Position numbers and translations under genes: made by a program. Shown here one piece after another: positions 1-9,932 of a stretch of 64,000 nt of DNA; the first letter of the stretch is position 1; every line of letters begins with the position of its first letter. Below the pieces are notes generated by a model. That model was given only the letters and a program-made list of their open reading frames with translations, was not told the DNA's origin and did no database searches. The stretch is taken from the NCBI GenBank assembly GCA_029976025.1, contig JARKNX010000096.1, forward strand, positions 1 through 64,000. Direction: 5' to 3'. The DNA comes from Aggregatilineales bacterium. GTDB taxonomy: Bacteria; Chloroflexota; Anaerolineae; Aggregatilineales; Ch27.

Positions 1-445
1 CCATGAACAGGTACGTGCCCATGCGCGTCAGGTCCATCTGCGTGGTGAAGCCGACGACGGTCATCGCCCCGAACAGTGCCGCCGAGGACAGGAAGGCCAG
101 CGCGATGCTCTCCTGTGCGTACGCCAGAAAGATGCTGGACAGCGTCACCCCCATCAGGGCCGAATAGATAAGGAACATCAGCGCCGCTACCCCTGGCGTC
201 AGTTTGGTCAGGGCTGCGCTCAACACGACGACGAGTATAAGCTGGCCGATCAGGGCGACCCACAGCCACGGCCCTGAAAATAGCGCCATCTGGGTCTGGG
301 GGGAGCCAGCTACCAGCGTCGCTACGCCGAAGGTCACCAGCAGACCCAGCCCCATCCACAGGTACACCCACTTCAGCACATCCTGTATGGCGATTGCTGG
401 CTCACTGATTGAGTAAAGTTCCTGATGCGGATCGTACGACGACAT
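1..445 (-). CDS. Bax inhibitor-1 (BI-1/YccA) family membrane protein, partial
   Basis: The gene runs off the left edge, so only about 148 N-terminal codons are visible. The translation begins MSSYDPHQEL, then has a series of hydrophobic helices (roughly residues 25-46, 58-78, 86-106 and 112-130). It ends at the cut with TTQMDLTRMGTYLFM, matching the conserved segment before helix 5 in bacterial BI-1/YccA/YbhL proteins. Family members are six- or seven-helix inner-membrane proteins linked to FtsH protease control or calcium leak; the role here is unknown. The ATG at 445 is preceded by AAAGGG on the coding strand. It is divergent from the histidine kinase gene at 737. Confidence 0.8.
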   Translation of the reverse strand, partial: MSSYDPHQELYSISEPAIAIQDVLKWVYLWMGLGLLVTFGVATLVAGSPQTQMALFSGPWLWVALIGQLILVVVLSAALTKLTPGVAALMFLIYSALMGVTLSSIFLAYAQESIALAFLSSAALFGAMTVVGFTTQMDLTRMGTYLFM

Positions 446-643
446 CCCGTTTTCCCTTTCTTTACCGGTAAGCCGTTCCGGTTTCTGGCTTCATATAATT
501 ATAACCCTATTGTTCGACAAATGATTTCCGGGCTTCATTAATTCTCTATAAGAGTTGGCCGGGCGACTGCCAGCCCTGCTTCCAGCCTTCACGAGGAGCA
601 GCATTGCCTTTGTATTGCCTATGTATTGAGGATGAGGTTCATA

Positions 644-673
644 GTGACGAAAAAAGGCGCTTTCCCCTATAAT
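644..673 (+). promoter_or_regulatory. Probable sigma-70 promoter of the histidine kinase gene
   Basis: There is a perfect -10 box TATAAT at 668-673. A GTGACG -35-like hexamer lies at 644-649 (four of six matches to TTGACA) with an 18-bp spacer. The start codon at 737 follows, leaving a short leader with an AAGGA ribosome site. Confidence 0.5.
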
Positions 674-736
674 AGGGACAAATAACTCCGCCAGAACAAT
701 TCTGGGCAATCGCAATCGTCCCGGCAAGGACCACTC

Positions 737-3700
737 ATGAATCGTGAGGCGCGCACCTTCTTCCATCGTATCACGGCATTCTGGCGACGCCAGGTTGCTA
801 ATCCGCGCCGGAAGGCGCTCGCAGCAGCGGCAGCCGTTGCCCTGATCGGGCTGCCGGGGGCAGTCTGGCTCCTGAGCGCGCTCCCCGGCGAGGTCTCGCG
901 GTGGAACGCCCTGCTGCTGGTGCTGCCGGGTGCGCTTGTGACCTGTTTGATCGTCTACCGGGAAGCCCGGCTGCACGCCCTGGCCGCAGGACAGGCCGGG
1001 CAGAGCAGCGAACAGCCGCAGCAGATCGGCACGCTGCTGTCAGAACGGGCGGAGGATGCCCTGCAAAGAAGCGAAAGGCTCTTCCACGGCGTCCTGGACA
1101 GCGTCTACATGGGCATGGCCCTGCTCGATCTGGAAAATGGCGCTTTCTTGCAGGTCAACCACCCTCTTACTGATTTGCTGGGCTATACGGAAGCTGAGCT
1201 TCAGCGCCTCCACCTCCAGGATATCCTGCCTCCTGACGATCGCGGCGCTCTCCTCCTGCTGATGCAGGATATCCTCGCCGGCTGCCGGCCCCATGTGGCT
1301 TTTGAGCAGCGCTGCCTGCACCGCGCGGGAACAATCATATGGGCCAAGATTGGCCTGTCGCTGGTTCGCGACGATGAAGGCCAACCCCTTTGTTTTATGT
1401 TTCAGGCGGATGACTGCAGCCAGCAGCGAAAAATGGAAGAGGCGCTGTGGCAGCAGACGCTGCGCGCCGAGCTAATTCTCCAGACCGCGACCGACGGCTT
1501 TTGTATCGCCACTGAAGAGGGGCAAATTCTGGAGGCGAACGAGGCTTTTTCCCGCATCACTGGCTATCCGCTCAGCGCCCTGTCCCATATGTCCCTGGCC
1601 GATCTGGACGCCGGCGACCCGGGCTACAGCCTGGCGGCCCAGATCTCCCGGGTACAGGAAGGCCCCAGCCTGCGCTTTGAGGCACGCTGCCGCTGTCAGG
1701 ATGGCCGGATCGCTCATCTGAACGCCAGCCTGGGCCAGGTGGATATCGGCGAAAATCGCTTCCTCTTCCTGTCTGTGCAGGATATGACCGAGAAGCAGCA
1801 GGCCGCCGCCGCCCTGTATGAGAGCGAACAGACCGCGCAGGGCCTGATCGAACACTCCCATGAAGGCATCACGATAGTGGATGAAGAGGGCCGGATCGTG
1901 ACCTGGAATCCTGCCGCGGAGCGAATCACTGGCTCCCGGGCGGAGGAAGTGCTGGGCCGCTATATCTGGGATGTGAGGCTGGAGCAGTTGCCAGAGGCAG
2001 AAAGGACGCCCGAACAACGCCAGCAGCTAAAAGAGTTTACCTTTGAAATGATGCGCACCGGTCAGGTCGCCATCCCGCCCTATCCCATTTATCGACCGGA
2101 CGGTCAGGTTCGCATCGTGAGCAACTCGCTCTTCCTCATTCAGTCGGCCCGGGGCGTTCTGATCGGCGGTATCATGCGCGATATGACCGAAGAGCGTCTG
2201 GCTGAGCAACGGCTGGAAGAATCACGTCAGATGCTCCAGATCGTTCTGGACACAATCCCGACGCGCGTGTTCTGGAAGGACCGGCATTTGCGCTTTCTGG
2301 GCTACAACCAGCAGTTCGCTCAGGATGCCGGTCTGGCTGACCCGGACGACCTGATCGGCAAAACCGACTATGACACCGTCTGGGCCGCACAGGCCGAGTT
2401 GTACCGGGCGAACGATCAGGCCGTGATAGCCTCCGGACAGCCCCGCTACCATGTCGAAGAACTGCAGACCCGGCCTGATGGCAGCACCAGTTGGCTGGTC
2501 ACGTCCAAGATCCCGCTGCGCCAGGCGGACGGTGAGATTATCGGTGTGCTGGGCATCTATGAAGATATCACCGCGCGCAAAGCCGCCCAGGATCAATTAA
2601 TGGCCAGCGAGGCGCGCTACCATCTGTTATTTGAGAATGTCCCGGTCTCTCTGTGGGAAGAAGATTTTTCGGGCGTCAAGAACACGATTGACCGCCTGCG
2701 AGCCGAAGGTGTGACTGACCTGCAGGCGTACCTCACCGACCACCCTGAGGTCGTGGAAGATTGTATCGCCCAGATTCAGGTTCTGGATGTCAACCGGACC
2801 TGCGTGGAGGAGATTGAAGCGGAGCGCAAGGAGGATCTCATAGGCCCGCTGGATGCGCTGCCGTCGGTTGGTCTTTTTGCGGCCATTCAGGAGGAAATAC
2901 TCGCCCTGGCCGAAGGCCGCTCCCATGTCAGCGCCGAGAGGCCCAGCCTCACCCTGAAGGGGCGCGAAACCGTTATCGCTGTTGAGCTCAGCATCGCGCC
3001 GGGGTACGAAGAATCCTGGGGCCGGGTGCTGGTCTCCACAGTGGATATCACCAGCCTCAAGCAGGCTGAGGCCGCCGAGCGTGAACAACGCGCCCTGGCC
3101 GAAGCGCTGCGAGAGACGGCCTCCATCATCGCCAGCTCTCTCGACCCTGGCGAAGTGCTCAATCGCATTCTGGAAACGGTGGGGCGCGTCGTGCCGCATG
3201 ATGCGGCCAATATCAGCCTGATCCAGGATGGATCTGTCCGCCTGTACAGCATGCACGGAGACGGGCCTGCATCACAGGCCGCGCTCCGATCGATGCGAGT
3301 GCCATTGGAAACCTTCAACCTTCGTGAGATGTACGAAACAGGTCGCCCCTACCTGATCAGCGATACCACGCAACTGGGCGAGCATGTCTGGCATGGCTGG
3401 GGCGGGACCGGGTGGGTCCGCTCTTACACCGCTGCGCCGATCAAGGTTCACGAACAGGTAATCGGCTTTCTCAATCTGGATAGCGCCACGCCCGGCTTTT
3501 TCACCGAGATGCATAGCGAACGCTTGCAGGCCTTCGCCGACCAGGTTGCCATTGCTTTGGAGAACGCCCAGCTCTACGATGAGATCCGCCGTCACGCCGC
3601 CGAGCTGGAGGAACATGTGGCGGCCCGTACCGCCGAGCTGGAGCGCGAGCGCGCCCAGTTACGGGCTATCCTGGACTCGATGGGCGAGGGCATGATCTAC

Positions 3701-4711
3701 CTGGAGGGAGGCGAAGCGCGTTATGCCAACCAGCAGTTGGCTGAGATGATCGGCTACACCCTTGACGAGATCATGGCCGATCTCGATCGGGTCGTGCGGG
3801 ATATCATCCCGGGCGATGAGGCGAATCAAGCCATGTATCGCCGTATGCGCACCGGCAGCGGGGCGCAGCGCCTCCAGCACAACGAGATGTCTCTGCGTCG
3901 CAAGGATGGCAGCGTTTTCGAGGCCAGCCTGGTCACGACTCTGGTCGGCGCGCCGGATCAGGGCGATATCAAAACCGTCACTTTGATCCGCGATATCAGC
4001 CAGGAGCGCGCCCTCCAGAAGCAAAAAGACCGCTTCATCGCCTATGCTTCCCACGAGTTGCGCACGCCGATCGCCAACATGAAGATGCGGCTCTACCTGC
4101 TCCATCGCCAGCCAGAACGAAGCGCCGAACATCTGCGCGTGCTGAACTTCGTCACCGACCAGATGGAGAATCTGGTCCTGAACCTGCTCGATCTATCCCG
4201 GTTCGAGCGAGGCGTGATCCAGTTGGAGCGGGAGTGGGCCGATCTGCGATCCCTGATTGAGGATGTGGTCAGCTCCCAGCAGCCTGCTGCCGCCGAAAAA
4301 ACTCAGAGTCTGACTCAGCACCTGCCGTCGGAACCGCTGCAAGCCTGGATTGATCCGGGCCGCATAATCCAGGTTCTGACCAATCTGCTCAATAACGCCA
4401 TCAACTATACTAACCAGGGCGGGCAGGTCGAAGTGACACTCGCTCTCGAAGATCAGTCCGCCGTGATTCAGGTGCGCGATACGGGCATCGGCATCCCGGC
4501 GGATGCGCTGGATAAAGTCTTTGAGCCATTCTTCCGCATCAGCGAACGGGCCGCGCCGGGCAGCGGGCTGGGTCTGTCCATCAGCCGCGAGATCGTCACG
4601 CTGCACGGGGGTCAGATTGCGGTGAACAGCGAGATCGAAAAAGGCAGCACCTTCACCGTGGTCCTGCCGCTGGAGGCGCCGGAAAGCGAGCAGGGGGAAC
4701 CGCCGGGTTGA
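737..4711 (+). CDS. Membrane-anchored multi-PAS/GAF sensor histidine kinase (orphan)
   Basis: A 1324-residue sensor kinase. Two N-terminal hydrophobic helices (about 25-48 and 57-76) anchor it. Then come about five PAS-type domains (near 114-230, 240-355, 365-490, 498-612, 625-770), a GAF domain (about 795-950), a short charged coiled coil and a sixth PAS (about 975-1095). The HisKA domain has SHELRTP with the phospho-acceptor His at residue 1106. The HATPase domain shows an N box (NLLNNAINY), G1 (DTGIGI), F box (FEPFF) and G2 (GSGLGLS). There is no receiver domain and no response regulator next to it, so the partner is elsewhere. Signals are probably cytoplasmic or membrane-proximal, because the sensory domains follow the helices. 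The ATG has AAGGA upstream. Confidence 0.93.
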   Translation: MNREARTFFHRITAFWRRQVANPRRKALAAAAAVALIGLPGAVWLLSALPGEVSRWNALLLVLPGALVTCLIVYREARLHALAAGQAGQSSEQPQQIGTLLSERAEDALQRSERLFHGVLDSVYMGMALLDLENGAFLQVNHPLTDLLGYTEAELQRLHLQDILPPDDRGALLLLMQDILAGCRPHVAFEQRCLHRAGTIIWAKIGLSLVRDDEGQPLCFMFQADDCSQQRKMEEALWQQTLRAELILQTATDGFCIATEEGQILEANEAFSRITGYPLSALSHMSLADLDAGDPGYSLAAQISRVQEGPSLRFEARCRCQDGRIAHLNASLGQVDIGENRFLFLSVQDMTEKQQAAAALYESEQTAQGLIEHSHEGITIVDEEGRIVTWNPAAERITGSRAEEVLGRYIWDVRLEQLPEAERTPEQRQQLKEFTFEMMRTGQVAIPPYPIYRPDGQVRIVSNSLFLIQSARGVLIGGIMRDMTEERLAEQRLEESRQMLQIVLDTIPTRVFWKDRHLRFLGYNQQFAQDAGLADPDDLIGKTDYDTVWAAQAELYRANDQAVIASGQPRYHVEELQTRPDGSTSWLVTSKIPLRQADGEIIGVLGIYEDITARKAAQDQLMASEARYHLLFENVPVSLWEEDFSGVKNTIDRLRAEGVTDLQAYLTDHPEVVEDCIAQIQVLDVNRTCVEEIEAERKEDLIGPLDALPSVGLFAAIQEEILALAEGRSHVSAERPSLTLKGRETVIAVELSIAPGYEESWGRVLVSTVDITSLKQAEAAEREQRALAEALRETASIIASSLDPGEVLNRILETVGRVVPHDAANISLIQDGSVRLYSMHGDGPASQAALRSMRVPLETFNLREMYETGRPYLISDTTQLGEHVWHGWGGTGWVRSYTAAPIKVHEQVIGFLNLDSATPGFFTEMHSERLQAFADQVAIALENAQLYDEIRRHAAELEEHVAARTAELERERAQLRAILDSMGEGMIYLEGGEARYANQQLAEMIGYTLDEIMADLDRVVRDIIPGDEANQAMYRRMRTGSGAQRLQHNEMSLRRKDGSVFEASLVTTLVGAPDQGDIKTVTLIRDISQERALQKQKDRFIAYASHELRTPIANMKMRLYLLHRQPERSAEHLRVLNFVTDQMENLVLNLLDLSRFERGVIQLEREWADLRSLIEDVVSSQQPAAAEKTQSLTQHLPSEPLQAWIDPGRIIQVLTNLLNNAINYTNQGGQVEVTLALEDQSAVIQVRDTGIGIPADALDKVFEPFFRISERAAPGSGLGLSISREIVTLHGGQIAVNSEIEKGSTFTVVLPLEAPESEQGEPPG

Positions 4712-4715
4712 GCTT

Positions 4716-6272
4716 CTAGGGATGTGCCCCGGGAATAACCCGCAGCGCTTCGTACAGCGGCTGCAGCCGGCCGTACATGCGCCGGTAGACACGCTGATAC
4801 AGCTCGTCGTACCGGGCGTGCGTTTCCGCATCCGGCTGGAACACATCGCCGATGCGCGTCATTTCACGGACGGCTGTATCAAAGTCGCTGTGCAGCCCCA
4901 GCCCGACGGCGGCATCAATGGCCGCGCCCAACCCCGAAGTCTCATAGGTGTGCGGGCGGGCGGTGGGCAGCCCGAAGATATCCGCCGTGATCTGCATGGC
5001 GGCATCGCTCTGCGAACCGCCGCCGGAGACGCGCAGCTCAGTGACACGCACATGGCTGCGCTTTTCCGTGCGCTCTTTCCCTTCGCGCAGGGCGTAGGCC
5101 AGCCCTTCCAGGATGGCCCGGTAGACATGCCCCCGCGTATGCACATCGGTGAAGCCGATCATGGAGCCGCGCGCCTCCGGCCCCGGCACTTTGATCCCCG
5201 GGGACCAGTACGGCTGAAGCACCAGCCCGTCTGACCCGGCAGGGATGGGCGTGATCAGGCTGTCAAAGAGCGACTCCGGCTCGATGCCGCGCTCTTCCGC
5301 CATCAAAATCTCCTGCAGGCCAAACTCTTCCTTGAACCAGCTCACCAGCCAGTAGCCCCGATAAATCTGAATCTCCAGGCTGTAGGCGCCGGGCACGGCG
5401 GAGGGATAGGGCGGGATCAGGGGGATGACCTCAATGTAGCGGCGGTGAGTGGTGTTGATGGTGGCCGTCGTGCCGTAGCTCAGGCAGCCGATATGCGGCT
5501 CCAGACAGCCCGAGCCGATAATCTCACACGCTTTATCTGCCGCTGCAGCGATCACGGGCATCCCGGCCGGAATCCCGGTCGCCGCTGCCGCTTCCGGCGT
5601 GATCTGGCCGAGCACCCCCGTCGGTGGGACCAGCTCCGGCAACACGGCGGGGTCCATCGGCACCGCCCGCCATTTCCAGTCCCAGGACCGCGCCCAGGTC
5701 AGGCTCTTGTAATCGAAGGGGACATACCCGACCTGGCAGCCGACGGAATCGACAAAACGGCCAGTCAGGCGGTAGGTCAGGTAGCCGGAGAGAAAGAGGT
5801 ATTTATGAGTCTGGTCCCACAGATCGCGCTGATGCTGCCGCAGCCAGTTAGATTCCGCTTCCGCCTGGACATAAGCGACGGTTTCGTGCATCCGCAGCAG
5901 GCGGAAGAGCAGCCCCCAGGCGCCGCCCACCGGCGGCAGCCCGGGCGTCCGGCGCTGGTCCGGCCAGACGATCGCCGGGCGGAGCGGCCTGCCCGCCCGA
6001 TCTACGTTGATCATGGTCGCCCGCTGGGTGGTCAGGGCGACGCCGGCAATCGCTTCTCTGGGGATGCTCGTCTGCGTCCAGAGCTGCTGGCAGGCCCGGC
6101 AAAGCGCCTCCCAGAAATAATCGGGGTCCTGTTCGGCCCAGCCTGGCCGGGGAGAGGTGTACGGCGTGATGGTGAGGCGGGCCTTCTCCACAAGCTGGCC
6201 GCGCAGATCGAAGATCATGGCGCGGACGCTCTGCGTGCCGTTATCAATTGTCAGAAGATAGTCTTGCCCCAT
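4716..6272 (-). CDS. FGGY-family carbohydrate kinase
   Basis: A 518-residue ATP-dependent sugar kinase of the FGGY family, which phosphorylates sugars such as xylulose, ribulose or glycerol. The N-terminal phosphate-binding loop is [15 protein letters not shown]. The family element [12 protein letters not shown] follows at about residues 44-56, and the C-terminal adenosine-site segment [20 protein letters not shown] lies near 420-440. Length is normal (about 500). The substrate cannot be read from sequence. It ends 5 bp from the 3' end of the histidine kinase (convergent). The ATG at 6272 opens about 110 bp from the insertion sequence, so its native upstream neighbours were probably lost there. 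Confidence 0.88.
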   Translation of the reverse strand: MGQDYLLTIDNGTQSVRAMIFDLRGQLVEKARLTITPYTSPRPGWAEQDPDYFWEALCRACQQLWTQTSIPREAIAGVALTTQRATMINVDRAGRPLRPAIVWPDQRRTPGLPPVGGAWGLLFRLLRMHETVAYVQAEAESNWLRQHQRDLWDQTHKYLFLSGYLTYRLTGRFVDSVGCQVGYVPFDYKSLTWARSWDWKWRAVPMDPAVLPELVPPTGVLGQITPEAAAATGIPAGMPVIAAAADKACEIIGSGCLEPHIGCLSYGTTATINTTHRRYIEVIPLIPPYPSAVPGAYSLEIQIYRGYWLVSWFKEEFGLQEILMAEERGIEPESLFDSLITPIPAGSDGLVLQPYWSPGIKVPGPEARGSMIGFTDVHTRGHVYRAILEGLAYALREGKERTEKRSHVRVTELRVSGGGSQSDAAMQITADIFGLPTARPHTYETSGLGAAIDAAVGLGLHSDFDTAVREMTRIGDVFQPDAETHARYDELYQRVYRRMYGRLQPLYEALRVIPGAHP

Positions 6273-6380
6273 GCGGACTCACCTGACGCGGATGAAGAAG
6301 CAGGCTCAGTCATTTTAACCCCGCCGGGCGGGCGGAGACACGCCGCGGGATGGCCTGACGCGGCAGTGATTGATTCTGTT

Positions 6381-6405
6381 GGTACTGTATCCATTTCGGT
6401 TGAAA
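6381..6405. repeat. Left terminal inverted repeat of the IS
   Basis: Core TGTATCCATTTCGGTTGAAA preceded by GGTAC. It pairs with 7562-7586, with one mismatch (C versus G at the fifth base). Confidence 0.85.
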
Positions 6406-6466
6406 TTGAAAAAGACGCGAATCCTGGTTACGGTTACACACGAGAGCCATAACCGAGGATCGCGTC

Positions 6467-7560
6467 ATGTTAAAGATAGAGGAAATGGGGTCAAGTTTCA
6501 ACAGATTTATAACGGACTTGCGGGAAGAGTTAGCTGAGGTAGTCGGTCAGCGGATAGAGGCGCGGTTAACGGCGGAGGTGGAGCAGTGGTTGCGACGGGG
6601 CTACCATAAGCGGCGGACGAAGGTTGACGGGCGGGAGACGGGAGCTGAATGTCAGCGTTGCGGGACGCGCCAGGTGCGTCATTTTTCGCGCAATGGTCAC
6701 CGGCGGCAGCAACTGGTGACCGGGTATGGGGTGGTGATGGCCTGGCTACCGCGTGTGGTGTGTCGTTGTGGGAGAAGTGTGCGCCTGCCATTTTCGGTGG
6801 TGAAGCCCCCTATCAGCGGTTCTGGGACGACATGGCGAGGCAGATTACGCGCTGGGCCGATCGGGGAGTGGCGTCCCGACCGTCACGGGCGACAGTGTCC
6901 GGTCAAAGCGGCGGGGGATGTCTGTGTGTTGGTGGCGCTGGGGCTCTATCCCCCTGGCGGACGGTGGGGCGTCCTGATTGGATACTGGCCGACACGGAGA
7001 GTCAGCAGGCCTGGGAAGCGTTGTTGGAACCCCTGGAAACGCGGGGACTATACCGCGAGCGTGGCCTTGAGTTGTTCATTCACGACGGTAGCGCTGGCCT
7101 GATCGCCGCTCTTAACCCGATGTTCCCACAAATCCCGCACCAGCGCTGCCTGTTTCACAAGCTCCGTAACTCCTGGTCAGCCATTCAATCCCCTCCAACG
7201 CTCTCCCCCCTCGAAGCGCGCCACTTCAAATGCGCTCTGCTGCGCCAGTTACAGACGGTCTTCGAAGCCCCTTCTGCCTCAGAGACGCTTCGTCGACGCG
7301 ATGCCTTCGCCCAACAATGGCACACCCGCCAGCCTCATCTGGTCGCCACTCTCGGCCGTGATTGGCCCCAGTCCGTCGCCTTCTTCCGCGTCCTGGCCCG
7401 CTTCCCGGCCTGGCCGCTCCGCTTCCTGCGCACCACCAGCTTGCTCGAACGTGTTAACCGTATGCTCCGCCGCCTTTTCCGCGCCGCTGCCGCTTTTCAC
7501 TCCTCCGCCGGCCTCCACGCCGCTGTCGCCCGTACCCTCATCCCTTTGAGGCTCTCTTGA
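6467..7560 (+). pseudogene. Mutator-type (IS256-like) transposase, frameshifted and internally deleted
   Basis: The product is split over two frames. Frame A (from ATG 6467) gives the N-terminal half with a Cys-rich zinc-ribbon-like region (CQRCGTRQ ... VVCRCGRSV). Frame B carries PYQRFWDDMARQITRWADRG and then the C-terminal catalytic part from about 6985, including ILADTESQQAWE, LFIHDGSAGLIAAL (second Asp), QRCLFHKLRN and TTSLLERVNR (Glu). Between them frame A again supplies DVCVLVALGLYPPGGRW, so at least two or three shifts are needed. The stretch that normally holds the first catalytic Asp appears to be missing. The element is very probably inactive. Confidence 0.85.
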
Positions 7561-7561
7561 G

Positions 7562-7586
7562 TTTCAACCGAAATGGATACACTACC
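7562..7586. repeat. Right terminal inverted repeat of the IS
   Basis: Inverse complement of 6381-6405 with one mismatch. It directly abuts the URO-D gene fragment, and the in-frame TTG at 7557 that opens this frame comes from the IS end. Confidence 0.85.
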
Positions 7587-7943
7587 GTCTATACCCATAC
7601 GTGCGGGCGGCTGGGTGATCGGTTAGAATTGCTGGTCGAATCTCACACCCAGGGAGTGGACACCCTGGACCCGCCGCCGCTGGGCAACACCACCCTGGCC
7701 GACGCCAAAGCGCGCATCGGGGACCGGCTGTTCATCAAGGGCAACATGAACGCGGTCGAAATCCTGGCCGACACCCGCGAGCAATTCCGGGCGCGGGCGC
7801 TGAGCACCCTTGAAGCGGGCAAGCCGGGCGGCGGATATGTCCTGAGCACGGCGTGCTCGGTCGCGCCGCGCGTGGAACCCTGGAAGCTGGAGATGCTCGC
7901 CGACATCGCCGAGGAGCACGGGCGCTACGACACGGAAACCTGA
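7587..7943 (+). pseudogene. 3' fragment of a URO-D-type corrinoid methyltransferase gene
   Basis: Only the last about 118 codons remain. They begin at VYTHTCGRLGDRLELL (the His-x-Cys zinc motif of MtaA/CmuA-type methyltransferases) and run through VDTLDPPPLGNTTLADAKARIG, LFIKGNMNAVEIL and GGGYVLSTACSV, the usual C-terminal half of uroporphyrinogen-decarboxylase-fold proteins (normally about 330-380 residues). The 5' part is replaced by the IS end. Full-length relatives transfer methyl groups to or from corrinoid proteins. The stop is followed after 4 bp by the activator gene, so the original operon order is still visible. Confidence 0.85.
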
Positions 7944-7947
7944 ACAC

Positions 7948-9921
7948 ATGACTGCTGACAACACACCCAAAACGCACCGCCTGGTCCTGATGCCCTCCGG
8001 ACGGCGGGGCGACGTGCCGCACGGCATCACCGTCCTCAAAGCCGCCGCCTCGCTTGGCGTCGAGATCGAGTCGATCTGCGCCGGGCGGGAGACCTGCGGC
8101 AAATGCCTGATATCGCTGGAACGCGGGACCTTCCCCAAGCATGACCTGACCTCGATCGATGAACATCTTTCACCGCCCGATGAGGCCGAGATCGCCTACG
8201 CTGAAAAATACGGCATCTCCCTGGAGGAGCGCCGGATGTCCTGCGTGACTCGTATTCTGGGCGATGTCCTGATCACAGTGCCGGAGGAGAGTCAGGCCCG
8301 CAAGCAGGTCATCCGCAAGGAGGCTTCCGATCTCACCATCGAAGTCATGCCGGCCATGCGCCTGTATTACGTGGAGGTCGAGCCGGCGGTGCTGGGCGGC
8401 CCCGGCGACTGGCAGCGGCTGCAGGCAGCTCTGGAAGCGGAATGGGGCCTGCGCGATCTGCGCATCGATCCGCTGGTCCTGCGGACGCTGCAAGCCGCCC
8501 TGCGCAACGGCAAGTGGGCGGTCACGGTGACCGTGTGGCAGGGGAAGGAAGTCGTGCGCGTCGTCCCCGGCTACAACGATGATCTGTACGGGCTGGCGGC
8601 CGATATCGGCTCAACTACGGTTGCCCTGCACCTGTGCGACCTGCGGACCGGCGCGGTGCTGGCGACCGAATCGGCCATGAACCCCCAGGTGCGCTACGGC
8701 GAAGACCTGATGAGCCGCGTCACTTACACCATGATGGAGGCCGGGGGGACCGGCCGGATGCATCATGCCATCATCAAGACGCTCAACGATCTGGCCCTGC
8801 GCGCCGCCGAGACCGCCGGGATCGATCCCCGCGCCATCATGGACAGCGTCCTGGTCGGCAACACCGTGATGCATCACCTGCTGCTCAACATCGATCCGGT
8901 GGAGCTGGGCCGCGTGCCCTTCGCGCTCTCCACGCAGGACGCGGTGGATATCAAGGCCCGCGACCTGGGGCTGACGGCGCTTCACCCGGCGGCGATGACC
9001 CACGTCCTGCCCTGCATCGCCGGCTTCATCGGCGCGGACAGCGTCAGCGTCCTGCTGGCTGAGCAGCCCAATCTGGACAGCCAGATGACCCTGATCGTGG
9101 ATATCGGCACGAACGCCGAGATTCTGCTCGGCAACCGGGATCATGTAGTCTGCGCCAGCAGCCCGACCGGCCCCGCCCTGGAAGGCGCCCATATCCGGCA
9201 CGGGCAGCGCGCCGCGCCGGGGGCCATCGAGCGCGTCCGCATCGACGGCAAGACCGGGCGGGTGCGCTATAAGGTGATCGGCGACGACCGCTGGAACGAT
9301 ATGCTGGACGAAGGCGAAAAGCTGAGCGCGACCGGCATCTGCGGATCAGGTATCATTGAGGCTGTGGCGGAACTCTTCCTGACCGGCCTGATCGACCGCA
9401 CCGGGCGCTTCGCCCCGGACGCTGCCGGGCGCAGCAGCGCCGTGCGCTTCAACGGCGCGCTGGGCGAAATTGTGCTGGCGCCCGGCTCTGAGACCAGCAC
9501 CGGGACCGACATCATCGTGACGCAGAAAGATATCCGGGCCATCCAACTGGCTAAAGGCGCGCTTTACGCCGGGGCGCGGATGCTGATGGAGCATCTGGGG
9601 GTGGCCCATGTAGATCGTATCAAGCTGGCCGGGGCGTTCGGCAGCTACATCAACCCCTGGCACGCCATGGTCATCGGCATGATCCCGGACTGCGATCTGG
9701 CTAACGTCAGCGCGGTGGGTAACTCCGCCGGGGACGGCGCCCGTATCGCCCTGCTCAACATCGAGCAGCGCGAGATCGCCGCGCGGGCCGCCCACGCAGT
9801 AGAATATGTGGAAACCGGCGGCACGACTACATTCCAGGATCGCTTCGTTGACGCCATGACCCTGCCCCACGCCAGCGATTCTTTCCCGCATCTTGACGGG
9901 GCGCTGCCGCCCTCGGAGTAA
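7948..9921 (+). CDS. ASKHA-domain reductive activator of corrinoid methyltransferases (RamA/DUF4445-like)
   Basis: A 657-residue protein. The N-terminal 2Fe-2S ferredoxin domain has a Cys cluster CAGRETCGKC (about residues 48-57) and a further Cys in RRMSC (about 94). A linker is followed by an actin-like ATPase region with GLAADIGSTTVALHL (phosphate 1), VDIGTNAEILLG and LAGAFGSYINP. Proteins of this type use ATP and low-potential electrons to return Co(II) corrinoid proteins to the active Co(I) state. It lies between the URO-D fragment (4 bp upstream) and a homocysteine methyltransferase (11 bp downstream). With the methyltransferase truncated, its current partner is uncertain. Confidence 0.9.
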   Translation: MTADNTPKTHRLVLMPSGRRGDVPHGITVLKAAASLGVEIESICAGRETCGKCLISLERGTFPKHDLTSIDEHLSPPDEAEIAYAEKYGISLEERRMSCVTRILGDVLITVPEESQARKQVIRKEASDLTIEVMPAMRLYYVEVEPAVLGGPGDWQRLQAALEAEWGLRDLRIDPLVLRTLQAALRNGKWAVTVTVWQGKEVVRVVPGYNDDLYGLAADIGSTTVALHLCDLRTGAVLATESAMNPQVRYGEDLMSRVTYTMMEAGGTGRMHHAIIKTLNDLALRAAETAGIDPRAIMDSVLVGNTVMHHLLLNIDPVELGRVPFALSTQDAVDIKARDLGLTALHPAAMTHVLPCIAGFIGADSVSVLLAEQPNLDSQMTLIVDIGTNAEILLGNRDHVVCASSPTGPALEGAHIRHGQRAAPGAIERVRIDGKTGRVRYKVIGDDRWNDMLDEGEKLSATGICGSGIIEAVAELFLTGLIDRTGRFAPDAAGRSSAVRFNGALGEIVLAPGSETSTGTDIIVTQKDIRAIQLAKGALYAGARMLMEHLGVAHVDRIKLAGAFGSYINPWHAMVIGMIPDCDLANVSAVGNSAGDGARIALLNIEQREIAARAAHAVEYVETGGTTTFQDRFVDAMTLPHASDSFPHLDGALPPSE

Positions 9922-9932
9922 GGAGAAGGACC

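Larger units (their letters stand above)
6381..7586 (+). mobile_element. Insertion sequence remnant with 25-bp terminal inverted repeats
   Basis: A 1.2-kb element bounded by inverted repeats at 6381-6405 and 7562-7586 that match at 24 of 25 positions. It carries a broken mutator-type (IS256-like) transposase. No target-site duplication is visible: the left flank reads ATTCTGTT and the right flank GTCTATAC. This suggests that one flank was lost by an adjacent deletion after insertion. The right end lies inside the reading frame of a URO-D methyltransferase fragment. Confidence 0.85.

Noticed and set aside
6372-7595. Target-site duplication around the IS
   Set aside because: Flanking bases ATTCTGTT and GTCTATAC do not match at any short offset.
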